Assembly: GCF_029946515.1 (NCBI RefSeq)
Contig: NZ_JARZHH010000010.1
Span: forward strand, 62,001 to 126,000
Direction: 5' to 3'
Length of the DNA stretch: 64,000 nt
Source of the DNA: Polyangium sp. 6x1
GTDB lineage: Bacteria; Myxococcota_A; Polyangia; Polyangiales; Polyangiaceae
Position 1 is the first letter of the stretch; the number at the start of each line of letters is the position of its first letter. The translations under genes were made by a program, and so were the position numbers. Shown here piece by piece: positions 15,283 to 23,287 of the stretch. The notes under the pieces are model-generated. The model searched no databases. It was not told the DNA's origin and saw only the letters and a list, made by a program, of their open reading frames with translations.

Positions 15283-17847
15283 GTGCCCGCGATGGAGGAA
15301 GCCCCGAACACGCCGCGTCGCGACGTGATCCTGATCGCGGACGCCTCCGCCGAAGGGCAAACGATCGCGTCGGCGCTGCGCGCACAAGGCTTCGCCGTGG
15401 CCTTCGCCCCGATCGAGCGGCTCGAAGCGCGCGTGCTCGACGAGTCGCCGCGGGTGCTGCTCGTCGACATCGATCAGCCCGGCGCGCGCGACGCCATCGA
15501 GCGGCTGCGCGAGTTGCCCGGCGGCGAGGACGCCGAGCTGGTTTGTCTGGGCAGCCGCATCCGCGCCGCGGAGATCGGCGCGCACTCCACCGCCGGCCGC
15601 TCCTTCGCGCGGCCGCTCGACATCCACGCCATCGTCGCCCAGATCGCCGCGCTCGCCGACCCAGCGCCGCTCGACGACGACTCGATCGTCGACGACCGCG
15701 GCGCCGCGGCGATCCGCCCCGGCGAGACCTTGCCCCCCGGGCTGCTCGACGACGGCACCGGCGCGTTTCCGCCAGCCTTTCAGTCCGCGTTCCCCGGCGC
15801 GCCCGAGATCGCCGAGATGGGCGTGTCGATCTTCCCGCCCGACGAGAGCGACGGGCCGTCGCCGCCGACGCTCTTGCCCACGCACCCCATGCAGCTCTCG
15901 CCCGAGCTCATGGGCTTGCTCGCCGCGGCCGAGCAACGCGTGCTCGCAGAGACGCCTTCGTCCTCCACGCCTCCGCAGGCCGCCGAGGAGGAGGTGGACC
16001 TCGTCCTCGGCGACGAGTTCCTCGCCATCCTCGAAGAGCCGCTCGACGCCGAGGCGGACAGCTCCCAGTCGGATCTCGGCAACACGGGCGGAATCGATCC
16101 GGGCACGGGGCCCAACGCGCTCAGCATCACGACGGGCCAGTTCGCCCTGACCGAAGGCAACACGACCGCGCCGAACCCCCCGGTCTCGTCGTCCGCAGCC
16201 ATCGAGCCGCCGAGCGTGGGCGACCTCGTGCTCGACATGCCACCCACGCCCCAGCCGAGCGAGCCAACCGGCAAGACGGCGCCCGCGGGATCGACGCCGC
16301 GTTCGCCGGAGCTCCGCGGCGCCTCTTCGGAGGCCCCCGTGACGGCGTGGGAGCCGCGCCCGAGCCGCATCACCGACGACGCCGGCACGCCCGTCCGGCC
16401 GACGGAGACGACCGCGGCCTCCCGCGCGATCGAGTCGCGCCCCACGTCCGTGCCCACGCCGCCGCGCCCGCCGCCGCCCGTGATCGAGCCCATGATCGAT
16501 GTCGCGCCGCCGACGGTCTTCCCTGCCCGATGGACCGTTCCGAGCATGCCGCGCCTCTCTCCGACGCTTGGGGGCTACGCTCCGGCGAGCGGAGCTACGC
16601 CCCCAAACCTCTCTTCGACGCTTGGGGGCTACGCTCCGGCGAGCGGAGCTACGCCCCCAAACCCCCAGTCGCCGCCAACGGCCCCCAGCATCCTCGGTCG
16701 AGCCTCGGACGCCCCGCCGCCTTCGGTTCGTCTCGCCCCGCCCGTGCCGCCGCCGCCGGCGCCGGTTCCGTCCTCGCGGCCTGCGCATGCCTCGCAGGAC
16801 GCGCGGAGTGAGCAGGCCACGGTGCTCGGTCCCGGCGATGCGCCGCGCGCGCTCGCCCGGGCCATCGCCAGCCGCGCCACGGGCTCGCTCGCGATCCATG
16901 AAGGCGGCTCCGTGCGTCGCGTCGTCCTCCAGGATGGGGACGTGGTCACGGCTGGGTCGGGCGTCGCCGACGAGGCGCTCCTTTCGTTTCTCTCGGCGCG
17001 CGGCGACCTCGAGCGCGACGTCGCGCATCGGCTCGCTGGCAAGCTCCCGCCCTCGGGCCGGCACGCGGGCGCCGCGCTCATCGCGCACGGATTTCTCCAG
17101 CAGGACGCGCTCTGGCCCGTGCTCCGCGCGCACGCCGAGTGGATCATCGGCCGGGCGATCCTCGTCGAGTCCGGCACGCTGGAGCTCGAGTCCGAGCCGC
17201 CGGGCCGCCTGCGCGCCGAGCCCAACGTGTTCGGCGGCGCCACCGGGGCCGAGGTCTTCGTCGAGATCGTCCGGCGCGTGATCCCGCCCGAGGCCGCGTT
17301 TGTCCGTCTCGGCGGCGCGGCTGCGCGCTTCGACGCGGGCCCGCGCATGTCGCTCCTCTCCGAGTGCGCGCTCTTGCCTGACGAAGCGGCGCTCGTGGGG
17401 CAGGCACCGGGGGTGACCGTGGGCGAGCTCGCGGGCCGATCGGGCCCCGACATCACGCCGCTGTTCTACGCGCTCGTTTGCCTGGAGGTGCTCGTGGCGC
17501 TCACGCCGGCGCGGCCCGCCACGGCCGACCGTCGGCCCGCGGAGGATCCGCTCGACGAGGAGGCGATCCGCATGCGGGTGCGGGCGCGCGTCGCGCTCGT
17601 CGAGGACGGCGACTACTTCGCGCTGCTCGGCATCGGGCGCACGGCGACGAGCTACGAGATCCGGCGGGCCTACCTGGAGCTTCGGCGCTTCTTCGAGCCT
17701 TCGCGCCTGCTCACGGCGGCGACGGCCGATCTCCAGGGCGACGTGCGCCTGGTGATCGAGGTGCTCGACGAGGCGTACGAGATTTTGAAGGATGGGACGC
17801 GGCGGGAGCGCTACCGGCGAGCGATCGAGGCGGGGCCGCCGGCTTGA
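15283..17847 (+). CDS. Receiver-like / DUF4388 (PATAN) / degenerate J-domain protein
   Basis: 854 residues from GTG 15283 (AAGGA 7 nt upstream; ATG 15292 is the alternative). Order: a receiver-like domain (about 10-120; VILIADASAEG, VLLVDID, conserved Asp retained), a long Pro/Thr/Ser-rich region (about 130-500), a DUF4388/PATAN-like module (about 515-690; GSLAIHEGGSVRRVVLQDGD, FLSARGDLE), and a C-terminal DnaJ-like domain (about 775-850; DYFALLGIGRTATSYEIRRA). The J-like domain lacks HPD (RFFEPSRL is at that position), so it should not stimulate Hsp70. This combination is typical of myxobacterial regulators of polarity or motility, but the exact role is unknown. A palindromic repeat is inserted twice in frame in the Pro-rich region. 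Confidence 0.8.
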   Translation: MPAMEEAPNTPRRDVILIADASAEGQTIASALRAQGFAVAFAPIERLEARVLDESPRVLLVDIDQPGARDAIERLRELPGGEDAELVCLGSRIRAAEIGAHSTAGRSFARPLDIHAIVAQIAALADPAPLDDDSIVDDRGAAAIRPGETLPPGLLDDGTGAFPPAFQSAFPGAPEIAEMGVSIFPPDESDGPSPPTLLPTHPMQLSPELMGLLAAAEQRVLAETPSSSTPPQAAEEEVDLVLGDEFLAILEEPLDAEADSSQSDLGNTGGIDPGTGPNALSITTGQFALTEGNTTAPNPPVSSSAAIEPPSVGDLVLDMPPTPQPSEPTGKTAPAGSTPRSPELRGASSEAPVTAWEPRPSRITDDAGTPVRPTETTAASRAIESRPTSVPTPPRPPPPVIEPMIDVAPPTVFPARWTVPSMPRLSPTLGGYAPASGATPPNLSSTLGGYAPASGATPPNPQSPPTAPSILGRASDAPPPSVRLAPPVPPPPAPVPSSRPAHASQDARSEQATVLGPGDAPRALARAIASRATGSLAIHEGGSVRRVVLQDGDVVTAGSGVADEALLSFLSARGDLERDVAHRLAGKLPPSGRHAGAALIAHGFLQQDALWPVLRAHAEWIIGRAILVESGTLELESEPPGRLRAEPNVFGGATGAEVFVEIVRRVIPPEAAFVRLGGAAARFDAGPRMSLLSECALLPDEAALVGQAPGVTVGELAGRSGPDITPLFYALVCLEVLVALTPARPATADRRPAEDPLDEEAIRMRVRARVALVEDGDYFALLGIGRTATSYEIRRAYLELRRFFEPSRLLTAATADLQGDVRLVIEVLDEAYEILKDGTRRERYRRAIEAGPPA
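16562..16669 (+). repeat. Palindromic element, two tandem copies inside a coding sequence
   Basis: Two nearly identical 54-nt units start at 16562 and 16616. Each contains a 39-nt hairpin: an 8-bp outer stem TTGGGGGC/GCCCCCAA, a symmetric 3-nt internal loop, a 6-bp inner stem GCTCCG/CGGAGC and a 5-nt loop (16568-16606 and 16622-16660). The period is 18 codons and adds LGGYAPASGATPPN-type repeats to the host protein. Sequence and secondary structure match the intergenic copy at 9068 in inverse orientation. Confidence 0.8.
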
Positions 17848-17854
17848 GGCGAAC

Positions 17855-17878
17855 GGCCCTCACGCCGGGGTGAGGGCC
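17855..17878. terminator. Bidirectional hairpin terminator
   Basis: GGCCCTCAC - GCCGGG - GTGAGGGCC, perfect 9-bp stem between two convergent stops (17847 and 17882). There is no long T-run, so efficiency is uncertain. Confidence 0.6.
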
Positions 17879-17881
17879 TCG

Positions 17882-18190
17882 TCATTCCGCGTCGGGCGTC
17901 CTCGACGACCGCACGGACTCGGGGGGCAGGCCCTCGAGGATGTCGACGACGTGCGAGGCGAGCGAGTGCGCGAGCGAGAGCTCGTGCTGGGCCGCGGCGT
18001 TGACCCCGAAGCCGCGGGTGTCGGCGAGCGCATCGGCCAGCGCTTGCGCGAGGGAGAGCGCTCGCGTCACGGGGGAGACGTCGTCCGCACGGCCCGTCGC
18101 CGGGGGACGTGCATCGCTGGGCTCGCTCGTATCGGGCTGGGCACCAGGAGGAGTACGTTGTCCGTGGGAGATCGATAAATCGAGCGCCAT
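17882..18190 (-). CDS. Small hypothetical protein
   Basis: 102 residues, not recognised. Hydrophilic N-terminus rich in Pro/Ser/Asp, then one long Ala/Leu-rich helical region (TRALSLAQALADALADTRG, AAAQHELSLAHSLASHVVDILEG). No signal peptide or membrane span. Support: codon use, and a stop placed right after a bidirectional hairpin facing the previous gene. There is no clear ribosome-binding site or -10 box, so this is a moderate call. Confidence 0.5.
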   Translation of the reverse strand: MALDLSISHGQRTPPGAQPDTSEPSDARPPATGRADDVSPVTRALSLAQALADALADTRGFGVNAAAQHELSLAHSLASHVVDILEGLPPESVRSSRTPDAE

Positions 18191-18502
18191 GGGCTGAGCC
18201 TCGCAGTTCGTGGACGTGGATCGCGCGCGGGATCAGCCCATGCAAGCCCGCGGCCAGGGCGTGGAAAGGCCTTCGCTGCGAGAGGGTTCGTCCAGCCGGG
18301 GCGCAGGGGAGCACCGGGGACGAGAGGTTCGCGGAAGGTTTGTCGGGGGAGACCTGCCGTGCGATGCGTCAACGTGGGTTGGATGTGAGAGGCAGGATCC
18401 AACGCGGGGAGGAGCCGAGATCCGGCGCCTCGGAGAGGATCGAGCCGTGCGCGAAATGAGCGCACTCGTGGGTTCGCCTGCTCGTTCGATTAGGATGCGA
18501 GC
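18191..18502. other. Intergenic region, no gene seen
   Basis: 312 bp between divergent small genes. Open frames here lack start signals and recognisable protein character. The only clear signal is TAGGAT at 18491-18496, 6 nt before the next start. No stable hairpin or repeat was noticed. Confidence 0.5.
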
Positions 18503-18802
18503 ATGCGCACCTCCAAGAAGCTCCTGCGCGCGCTCGCGCTCGCTTCGTTCCTCTTGCCGGTCCTCACCCAAGGTTGCGGCGACGACCTCACGGCGTACCG
18601 ATGTTTCACCTGGCCGCAGGCGTCAGGCGACGACCCGAACGTGTGCCCCGGGGACGAGCGGGCGAGCGACATCATCGCGCGCGACAATCCGAACCCCTTC
18701 ACCATCGTCAGCGATGGCCTGCTCGACGACGGTCGATGCTGCTACGAGGTGGAGGAGGAGTCCTCGTCCGGCTGCAACGGGAGCCTCCACCCCGGCTGGT
18801 GA
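18503..18802 (+). CDS. Small Cys-containing lipoprotein
   Basis: 99 residues. Signal peptide MRTSKKLLRALALASFLLP with lipobox LTQGC (about 21-25). The mature part is short, acidic and contains five Cys besides the lipid Cys (YRCF, NVCPGD, GRCCYEV, GCNG), suggesting disulfides. Function unknown. TAGGAT lies 6 nt before ATG, with no Shine-Dalgarno. Its stop is 2 nt from the convergent methyltransferase stop. Confidence 0.72.
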   Translation: MRTSKKLLRALALASFLLPVLTQGCGDDLTAYRCFTWPQASGDDPNVCPGDERASDIIARDNPNPFTIVSDGLLDDGRCCYEVEEESSSGCNGSLHPGW

Positions 18803-18804
18803 GC

Positions 18805-19416
18805 CTACGGACGCGGCTCGGCCAGCGCGAGGATCCACGGGTACGACGTCCGCAGCTCCAGCACCTCGAAGTCGGGTTCGAGCAGCGCACGGAACGAGCC
18901 GAGGCCCCAGTGGTTCTTGTGGTCGATGTCGTTGCCGAAGCGCGAGACGTTTTTCCCGCGCAGCAAGTTCGACAGCATGAAGAACGGCTCGTGCGGCACC
19001 GAGAGCAGCGCGCGCCTCGCCCCGAGCTTGCGCAGCTCCGCGAGCGCCCGGCGCGGATCGTCGAGGTGCTCGAGGACCTCGCAGCACACGACGACGTCGG
19101 GCTTCTTCGCGAGGAAGCCGAGGTCGTAGATCGAGCCCACGTGCGCCTCGATGCGCGGGAAGTGGCGGCGCAGGCGTGCCACGTCGTCCGGGTTGTACTC
19201 GACGCCGACGAAGCTCGTGTCTTCGAGCTTCTCCGACAGGTAGCCCGAGAGGAACCCTTCGCCGCAGCCGACCTCGAGCACCGTGCGCGCCGGCAGGGCT
19301 TCGAGGAACATCGAGTGCAGCGTCGCGGCGAAGCGGCGGATCAGCATCCGCTGCACGGGGTTTTGGCTTCGGTACTTCTGCGTCTCGAAGCGGTCGAAGT
19401 ACGCGTCGGGGATCAC
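18805..19416 (-). CDS. SAM-dependent class I methyltransferase
   Basis: 203 residues from GTG 19416, which overlaps the stop of the upstream glycosyltransferase by 4 nt, so the two are translationally coupled. SAM motif I VLEVGCGEGFLSGYL (about 48-62), then FVGVEYNPDDV, VVCCEVLEHLDDP (motif post-I/II) and ALLSVPHEPFF. UbiE/Coq3-like small-molecule methyltransferase fold. Because it is coupled to a GT2 enzyme it may modify a glycan or polyprenyl-linked sugar; substrate unknown. Confidence 0.85.
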   Translation of the reverse strand: MIPDAYFDRFETQKYRSQNPVQRMLIRRFAATLHSMFLEALPARTVLEVGCGEGFLSGYLSEKLEDTSFVGVEYNPDDVARLRRHFPRIEAHVGSIYDLGFLAKKPDVVVCCEVLEHLDDPRRALAELRKLGARRALLSVPHEPFFMLSNLLRGKNVSRFGNDIDHKNHWGLGSFRALLEPDFEVLELRTSYPWILALAEPRP

Positions 19417-20435
19417 AGGGTTTCCTCGCGGATCGGCGGCTCGTCTTCGAGGTGACGGGTCTGGCTCTGGTACGTCAAGAACTCGCCGATGAAGCCCATC
19501 GAGAAGAGCTGGATGCCCGTGACGATCATGAGCACCCCGAGAATGAGCAGCGGCCGGTCGCCGATCTTGTGCCCGAAGCACCAGAGCACCGTCAGGTAGA
19601 GCTCGATCAGCATGCCGATCCCCGCGAGCGTCAGGCCCGCGAAGCCGAAGAGGTGCATCGGCCTCTTCTGGTACCGCGTCAGGAAGAGCACGCTGAGCAG
19701 GTCGAACGAGCCTCGCAGGATGCGCTCGAGCCCGTAGCGCGAAGAGCCGTACTTGCGCGCGTGGTGCTTGATCGGGATCTCGGTGACGCTGAAGCCCTGC
19801 GAGGCCGCGAGCGCCGGGATGAACCGGAACAGGTCGCCGTAGATCGGGATCGAGCGGATGACCTCGCACCGGTACGCCTTGAAGCCGCAGTTCATGTCGT
19901 GCAGCTTCACGCCCGTCAGGAGGCCGACGGTGCCGTTGAAGATCCGCGAGAGGAAGAGGCGGTTCGTCGGGTCGAGCCGCTGCACCTTCCAGCCGACGAC
20001 GACGTCGTTGCCTTCCTCCAGCTTGGTGAGGAAGTTCGGAAGGTCCGCGGGATCGTCCTGGAGATCGGCGTCCATCGTCACGAAGATCGTGCCGCGCGCC
20101 TTGCGAAAGCCGGCCGTGAGGGCCTGGGCCTTGCCGAAGTTCTTGCGCAGCCGCACGCCCCGCACGGCCGGGTTCTCCGAGGCGAGGCGCTTGATCACGG
20201 ACCACGAGTCGTCCGTGCTGCCGTCGTCCACGAAGATGAGCTCGTACTGCTCCTTGCCGGAGAGCGCCTCGTCGATGCGCCGAGCGAGCTCGGGCAGGCT
20301 CGCCGCCTCGTTCAGGCCCGGGACCACGAGCGAGACGCGCGGGAGGATGACCACCGGGCTCTCGGCCGCCTTTCGGGCCAGGGCGATGGCAGGGGGCTCG
20401 CCCGGAGAGGGCTGGGTGATGTCCACGGCGCTCAC
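19413..20435 (-). CDS. GT2 glycosyltransferase, dolichol-phosphate-mannose-synthase-like
   Basis: 340 residues, start GTG 20435 (GTG 20426 possible). Catalytic GT-A domain: SLVVPGLNEAASLPEL, ELIFVDDGSTDDSW, MDADLQDDP (DxD-type), MNCGFKAYR and VTEIPIKHHARKYGSSRYG. It ends with two membrane helices (LTLAGIGMLIELYLTVLW, LILGVLMIVTGIQLFSMGF) and a cytosolic tail. Such enzymes transfer a sugar from a nucleotide donor to polyprenyl phosphate, supplying membrane GT-C enzymes. Three GT-C-type proteins lie downstream at 23-31 kb, which fits this job. First gene of a two-gene operon with the methyltransferase. Confidence 0.92.
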   Translation of the reverse strand: MSAVDITQPSPGEPPAIALARKAAESPVVILPRVSLVVPGLNEAASLPELARRIDEALSGKEQYELIFVDDGSTDDSWSVIKRLASENPAVRGVRLRKNFGKAQALTAGFRKARGTIFVTMDADLQDDPADLPNFLTKLEEGNDVVVGWKVQRLDPTNRLFLSRIFNGTVGLLTGVKLHDMNCGFKAYRCEVIRSIPIYGDLFRFIPALAASQGFSVTEIPIKHHARKYGSSRYGLERILRGSFDLLSVLFLTRYQKRPMHLFGFAGLTLAGIGMLIELYLTVLWCFGHKIGDRPLLILGVLMIVTGIQLFSMGFIGEFLTYQSQTRHLEDEPPIREETL

Positions 20436-20522
20436 GGCGGCGGAGGATAGCAGAACGGTCCGTCCGCACGAGCCCTCGGAGTGGAGGCAAGGCGAGATCG
20501 TGGTGCTACCCTCGCGCGCGCG

Positions 20523-21473
20523 ATGAAGCTGCTCGTGACCGGCATCGCCGGATTCATCGGATCCCACCTCGCCGAGCGCCTGCTCGATCGAGGCGACACG
20601 GTCGTCGGCCTCGACAGCTTCGATCCTTTCTACGCACGCTCGATCAAGGAGCGAAACCTCGCCCGCGTCCGCGGCCGCGCCCACGTCGTCGAGGCCGACC
20701 TGCTCGACGAGGCGGCCGTCGCGGAGATCCTCTCGGCCACGGACTTCGACGTCGTCGTGCACCTCGCGGGCCTCGCGGGCGTGCGCCCGAGCCTCGCCGC
20801 GCCGGCCCGCTACCAGCGCGTGAACGTCGAGGGCACGACGCGCCTCGCCGAGCTCGCCCGCGCGCGCGGCGTGCGCCGCTTCGTGTTCGCGTCGAGCTCC
20901 TCGGTCTATGGAGCGAGCAAGCGCCTGCCTTTCGCCGAGGACGACCGCGCCGACGAGCCGATGAGCCCGTACGCCGCGAGCAAGCGCGCCGCGGAGCTCG
21001 TGCTGCGCGCCCTCGTGCACACGCAGGGGATCGGGGTCACCTCGCTCCGCTACTTCACGGTCTACGGCCCACGGCAGCGCCCGGAGATGGCCATCCACGC
21101 CTTCTGCCGCGCCATCGATCGCGGCGAGACGATCGAGCTCTACGGCACGGGCGAGGCGAGCCGCGACTACACCTACGTCGACGACGTGATCGACGGCACG
21201 CTGCGCGCGATCGATCGGGTCGGCGAGGGCTACCGCGTGTACAACCTCGGCGCTGGGGGCACGCCGACGACGCTCCACGAGGTCGTCGATCTGCTCGCCG
21301 AGGCCCTCGGCAAGCCTGCGCGCGTGCATCGCGGCCCGGCCGTCGTTGGCGACGTCGAGCACACGATCGCGGACATCCGCGCCGCCAGGGACGCGCTCGG
21401 CTACGAGCCGAAGACGGCGATTCGCGAGGGGATCCGCAAATTCGTGGCGTGGTACCTCAACCCGCCGACGTAG
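20523..21473 (+). CDS. NAD-dependent nucleotide-sugar 4-epimerase (UDP-glucuronate 4-epimerase-like)
   Basis: 316 residues, extended short-chain dehydrogenase. NAD motif GIAGFIGSHLAERLL (about 7-21), substrate loop DSFDPFYARSIKERNL, VVVHLAGLAGVRPSL, SSSSVYGASKRLPF, catalytic YAASK, RYFTVYGPRQRPEM. The FDPFY.R.IKE..L pattern is characteristic of UDP-glucuronate epimerases. Supplies a nucleotide sugar for surface polysaccharide. TACCCT lies 10 nt before ATG. Divergent from the GT2 gene. The stop abuts the convergent XRE gene stop with no base between. Confidence 0.9.
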   Translation: MKLLVTGIAGFIGSHLAERLLDRGDTVVGLDSFDPFYARSIKERNLARVRGRAHVVEADLLDEAAVAEILSATDFDVVVHLAGLAGVRPSLAAPARYQRVNVEGTTRLAELARARGVRRFVFASSSSVYGASKRLPFAEDDRADEPMSPYAASKRAAELVLRALVHTQGIGVTSLRYFTVYGPRQRPEMAIHAFCRAIDRGETIELYGTGEASRDYTYVDDVIDGTLRAIDRVGEGYRVYNLGAGGTPTTLHEVVDLLAEALGKPARVHRGPAVVGDVEHTIADIRAARDALGYEPKTAIREGIRKFVAWYLNPPT

Positions 21474-21884
21474 TCACCGCGCCTTCGGCCGTGCCCCGCT
21501 CGCCCGGTGTTGCGTGCGTTTCCTCTTCCGGGGCACGAGCTCCGGCAGGGGACCGTGCTTCGCCAGGATCTCGCCGAGCGCCTCGTCGGAGAGCGTCCGC
21601 GAGAGCGCGATGACCGCGTGGCGCAGGCTCTCGTCCGGGGACACGACGAGGTCGACGAGCTCCACGTCGAGCCCTTCGAGCGCCTCGGCGATGCGCTGGA
21701 GCGTCTCGACGGTGGGGTTGGCGAGCCCGTGCTCGATGCTGGAGATGTGGCCCTTGTTGGCGAGCGCCTCGGGCGCGTGACCTTCGGCCACCTCCTCCTG
21801 GGTCAGCCCGGCGGCGAGCCGGAACGCCTTCACGCGCTCGCCGATCGTGAGAAAAAGCTTCTTGGGGCGGACTCTGCGCGGCAT
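21474..21884 (-). CDS. XRE-family transcriptional regulator
   Basis: 136 residues. HTH_3-type domain: [20 protein letters not shown], an insertion [10 protein letters not shown], then [24 protein letters not shown] (about 12-70). The basic C-terminal tail ends [11 protein letters not shown]. Probably a small DNA-binding regulator for the surrounding nucleotide-sugar genes, but its operator was not identified. TAACGA lies 7 nt before ATG 21884. Confidence 0.85.
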   Translation of the reverse strand: MPRRVRPKKLFLTIGERVKAFRLAAGLTQEEVAEGHAPEALANKGHISSIEHGLANPTVETLQRIAEALEGLDVELVDLVVSPDESLRHAVIALSRTLSDEALGEILAKHGPLPELVPRKRKRTQHRASGARPKAR

Positions 21885-21964
21885 GTGCTTCTCGTTACTT
21901 CTCGATCGGTTCGCTGCGCCGAGCGTGTGCGGGTGGTATCGCCTTCGGTAAGGTCGTGCTTGCC

Positions 21965-22927
21965 ATGCCGATGTTCCCTCTCTCTGACTCCAAGATCCTC
22001 GTCACGGGCGGCGCCGGGTTCCTCGGCTCGCACGTCGTGGAAGTGCTGAAGGCGCGTGGCGCGCGGCAGATCGTGGTCCCTCGCTCGGCCGAGTTCGATC
22101 TGACGGACGCCCACGCGACGCGATCTCTCTTCGAAACGCACCGACCCGACCTCGTCTTGCATCTCGCCGCGCGCGTCGGTGGGATCGGCGCGAACCGGCG
22201 CCACCCCGGCACGTTCTTCCGCGACAACATGGCGATGGGCCTGCACGTCCTCGAAGAGGCGCGGCGCGCAGGGACCCCCAAAGTTGTCGTCGCTGGTACC
22301 ATTTGTGCCTATCCGAAGTTCGCTCCCGTCCCGTTCCGGGAAGAGGATCTCTGGAACGGGTATCCGGAGGAGACGAATGCCCCGTACGGCATCGCCAAGA
22401 AGGCGCTGCTCGTCATGGCGCAGGCGTACCGGAAAGAGTTCGGGTCGAAGTTTGTCGTCGTCTTCCCGGTGAACCTCTATGGCCCGCGGGACAACTTCGA
22501 CCTCGAGGACTCGCACGTGATTCCGGCGATGATCCGCAAGTTCGTCGAGGCGCGGCGCGCCGGGGAGCGGTCGGTCGTGCTCTGGGGCGACGGGTCGCCG
22601 ACGCGGGAGTTCCTCTACGTGGAGGACGCGGCCGAGGGGCTCGTGCGTGCGGCGGAGCGGTACGACGGCGAGGAGCCGGTGAACCTCGGCGCGGGGCGCG
22701 AGGTCTCGATGCGGGACCTCGCGGCGACGATCGCGAAGGCCGTGGGCTACGAAGGGGACATCGTCTGGGACAGCGCGCGCCCGAACGGCCAGCCGCGCCG
22801 GATGCTCGACGTGTCGCGTGCGCGGGAATGGTTCGGGTTCGAGGCGCGGACGACGCTCGAAGAGGGGCTCGGGAAGACGATCGCCTGGTACGAGGAGAAT
22901 CGGGGGCGGATCGTCGACAAGGCGTGA
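21965..22927 (+). CDS. GDP-L-fucose synthase-like NAD(P)-dependent epimerase/reductase
   Basis: 320 residues. NAD(P) motif [45 protein letters not shown], the fucose-synthase segment [19 protein letters not shown], catalytic Ser/Tyr/Lys set with [38 protein letters not shown]. The family converts GDP-4-keto-6-deoxymannose to GDP-L-fucose. Exact product uncertain because no GDP-mannose dehydratase is in the window. Start ATG 21965 chosen because TAAGGT ends 10 nt upstream; GTG 21956 would be too close. Confidence 0.88.
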   Translation: MPMFPLSDSKILVTGGAGFLGSHVVEVLKARGARQIVVPRSAEFDLTDAHATRSLFETHRPDLVLHLAARVGGIGANRRHPGTFFRDNMAMGLHVLEEARRAGTPKVVVAGTICAYPKFAPVPFREEDLWNGYPEETNAPYGIAKKALLVMAQAYRKEFGSKFVVVFPVNLYGPRDNFDLEDSHVIPAMIRKFVEARRAGERSVVLWGDGSPTREFLYVEDAAEGLVRAAERYDGEEPVNLGAGREVSMRDLAATIAKAVGYEGDIVWDSARPNGQPRRMLDVSRAREWFGFEARTTLEEGLGKTIAWYEENRGRIVDKA

Positions 22928-23287
22928 TCTGGGTCTGCCCCGGAGATGTCGAGGGCAGGTGAGGGGGGATCCTCGTGGGCTCCGGGGATGGGCGGGGGGA
23001 GGCACGGAGGATCCTCCCCCGAGCAGATTCCGAGCTGGGTCAGGGCGGGGGTGATCCGGCCGAGGTCATGGGGCGCGTGGGGGTGGATCGGGTCGGGTGT
23101 TCGCGGCTCACGGCGTGAGCGGGGGTAGGTGACGGGTCACCTTGGCGCTTCTTGGCATGTTCGGGGGTGGGTGACGCCCGCATCGCCCGCCCGGCGCTTC
23201 CCCCGACGCCTCGTTGCTAGAACTTCCCCCCGAATGTATTAGTCTCCCGCGCCGGATCCCGCCCTTACGCCTCCAGACGTTCCCGTG
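22928..23287. other. Intergenic region with stem-loops
   Basis: 360 bp with no gene recognised. It holds an imperfect inverted repeat (GGGGGGATCCTC at 22963-22974 against GAGGATCCTCCCCC at 23007-23020), which could end the upstream transcript, then two small palindromes, GCTCAC-GGC-GTGAGC (23107-23121) and GGTGAC-GG-GTCACC (23129-23142). A promoter candidate lies near the 3' end. Confidence 0.5.
23214..23242 (+). promoter_or_regulatory. Candidate promoter of the GT-C gene
   Basis: TTGCTA (23214-23219), 17 bp, TATTAG (23237-23242) in the only AT-rich patch upstream of 23288. The leader would be about 40 nt. Both boxes match consensus at 4 of 6 positions. Confidence 0.45.

Noticed and set aside
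16562-16669. Tandem repeat as ordinary coding repeat only
   Set aside because: The same hairpin exists outside genes at 9068 and next to a start at 35061, so it is an element and not just protein repetition.
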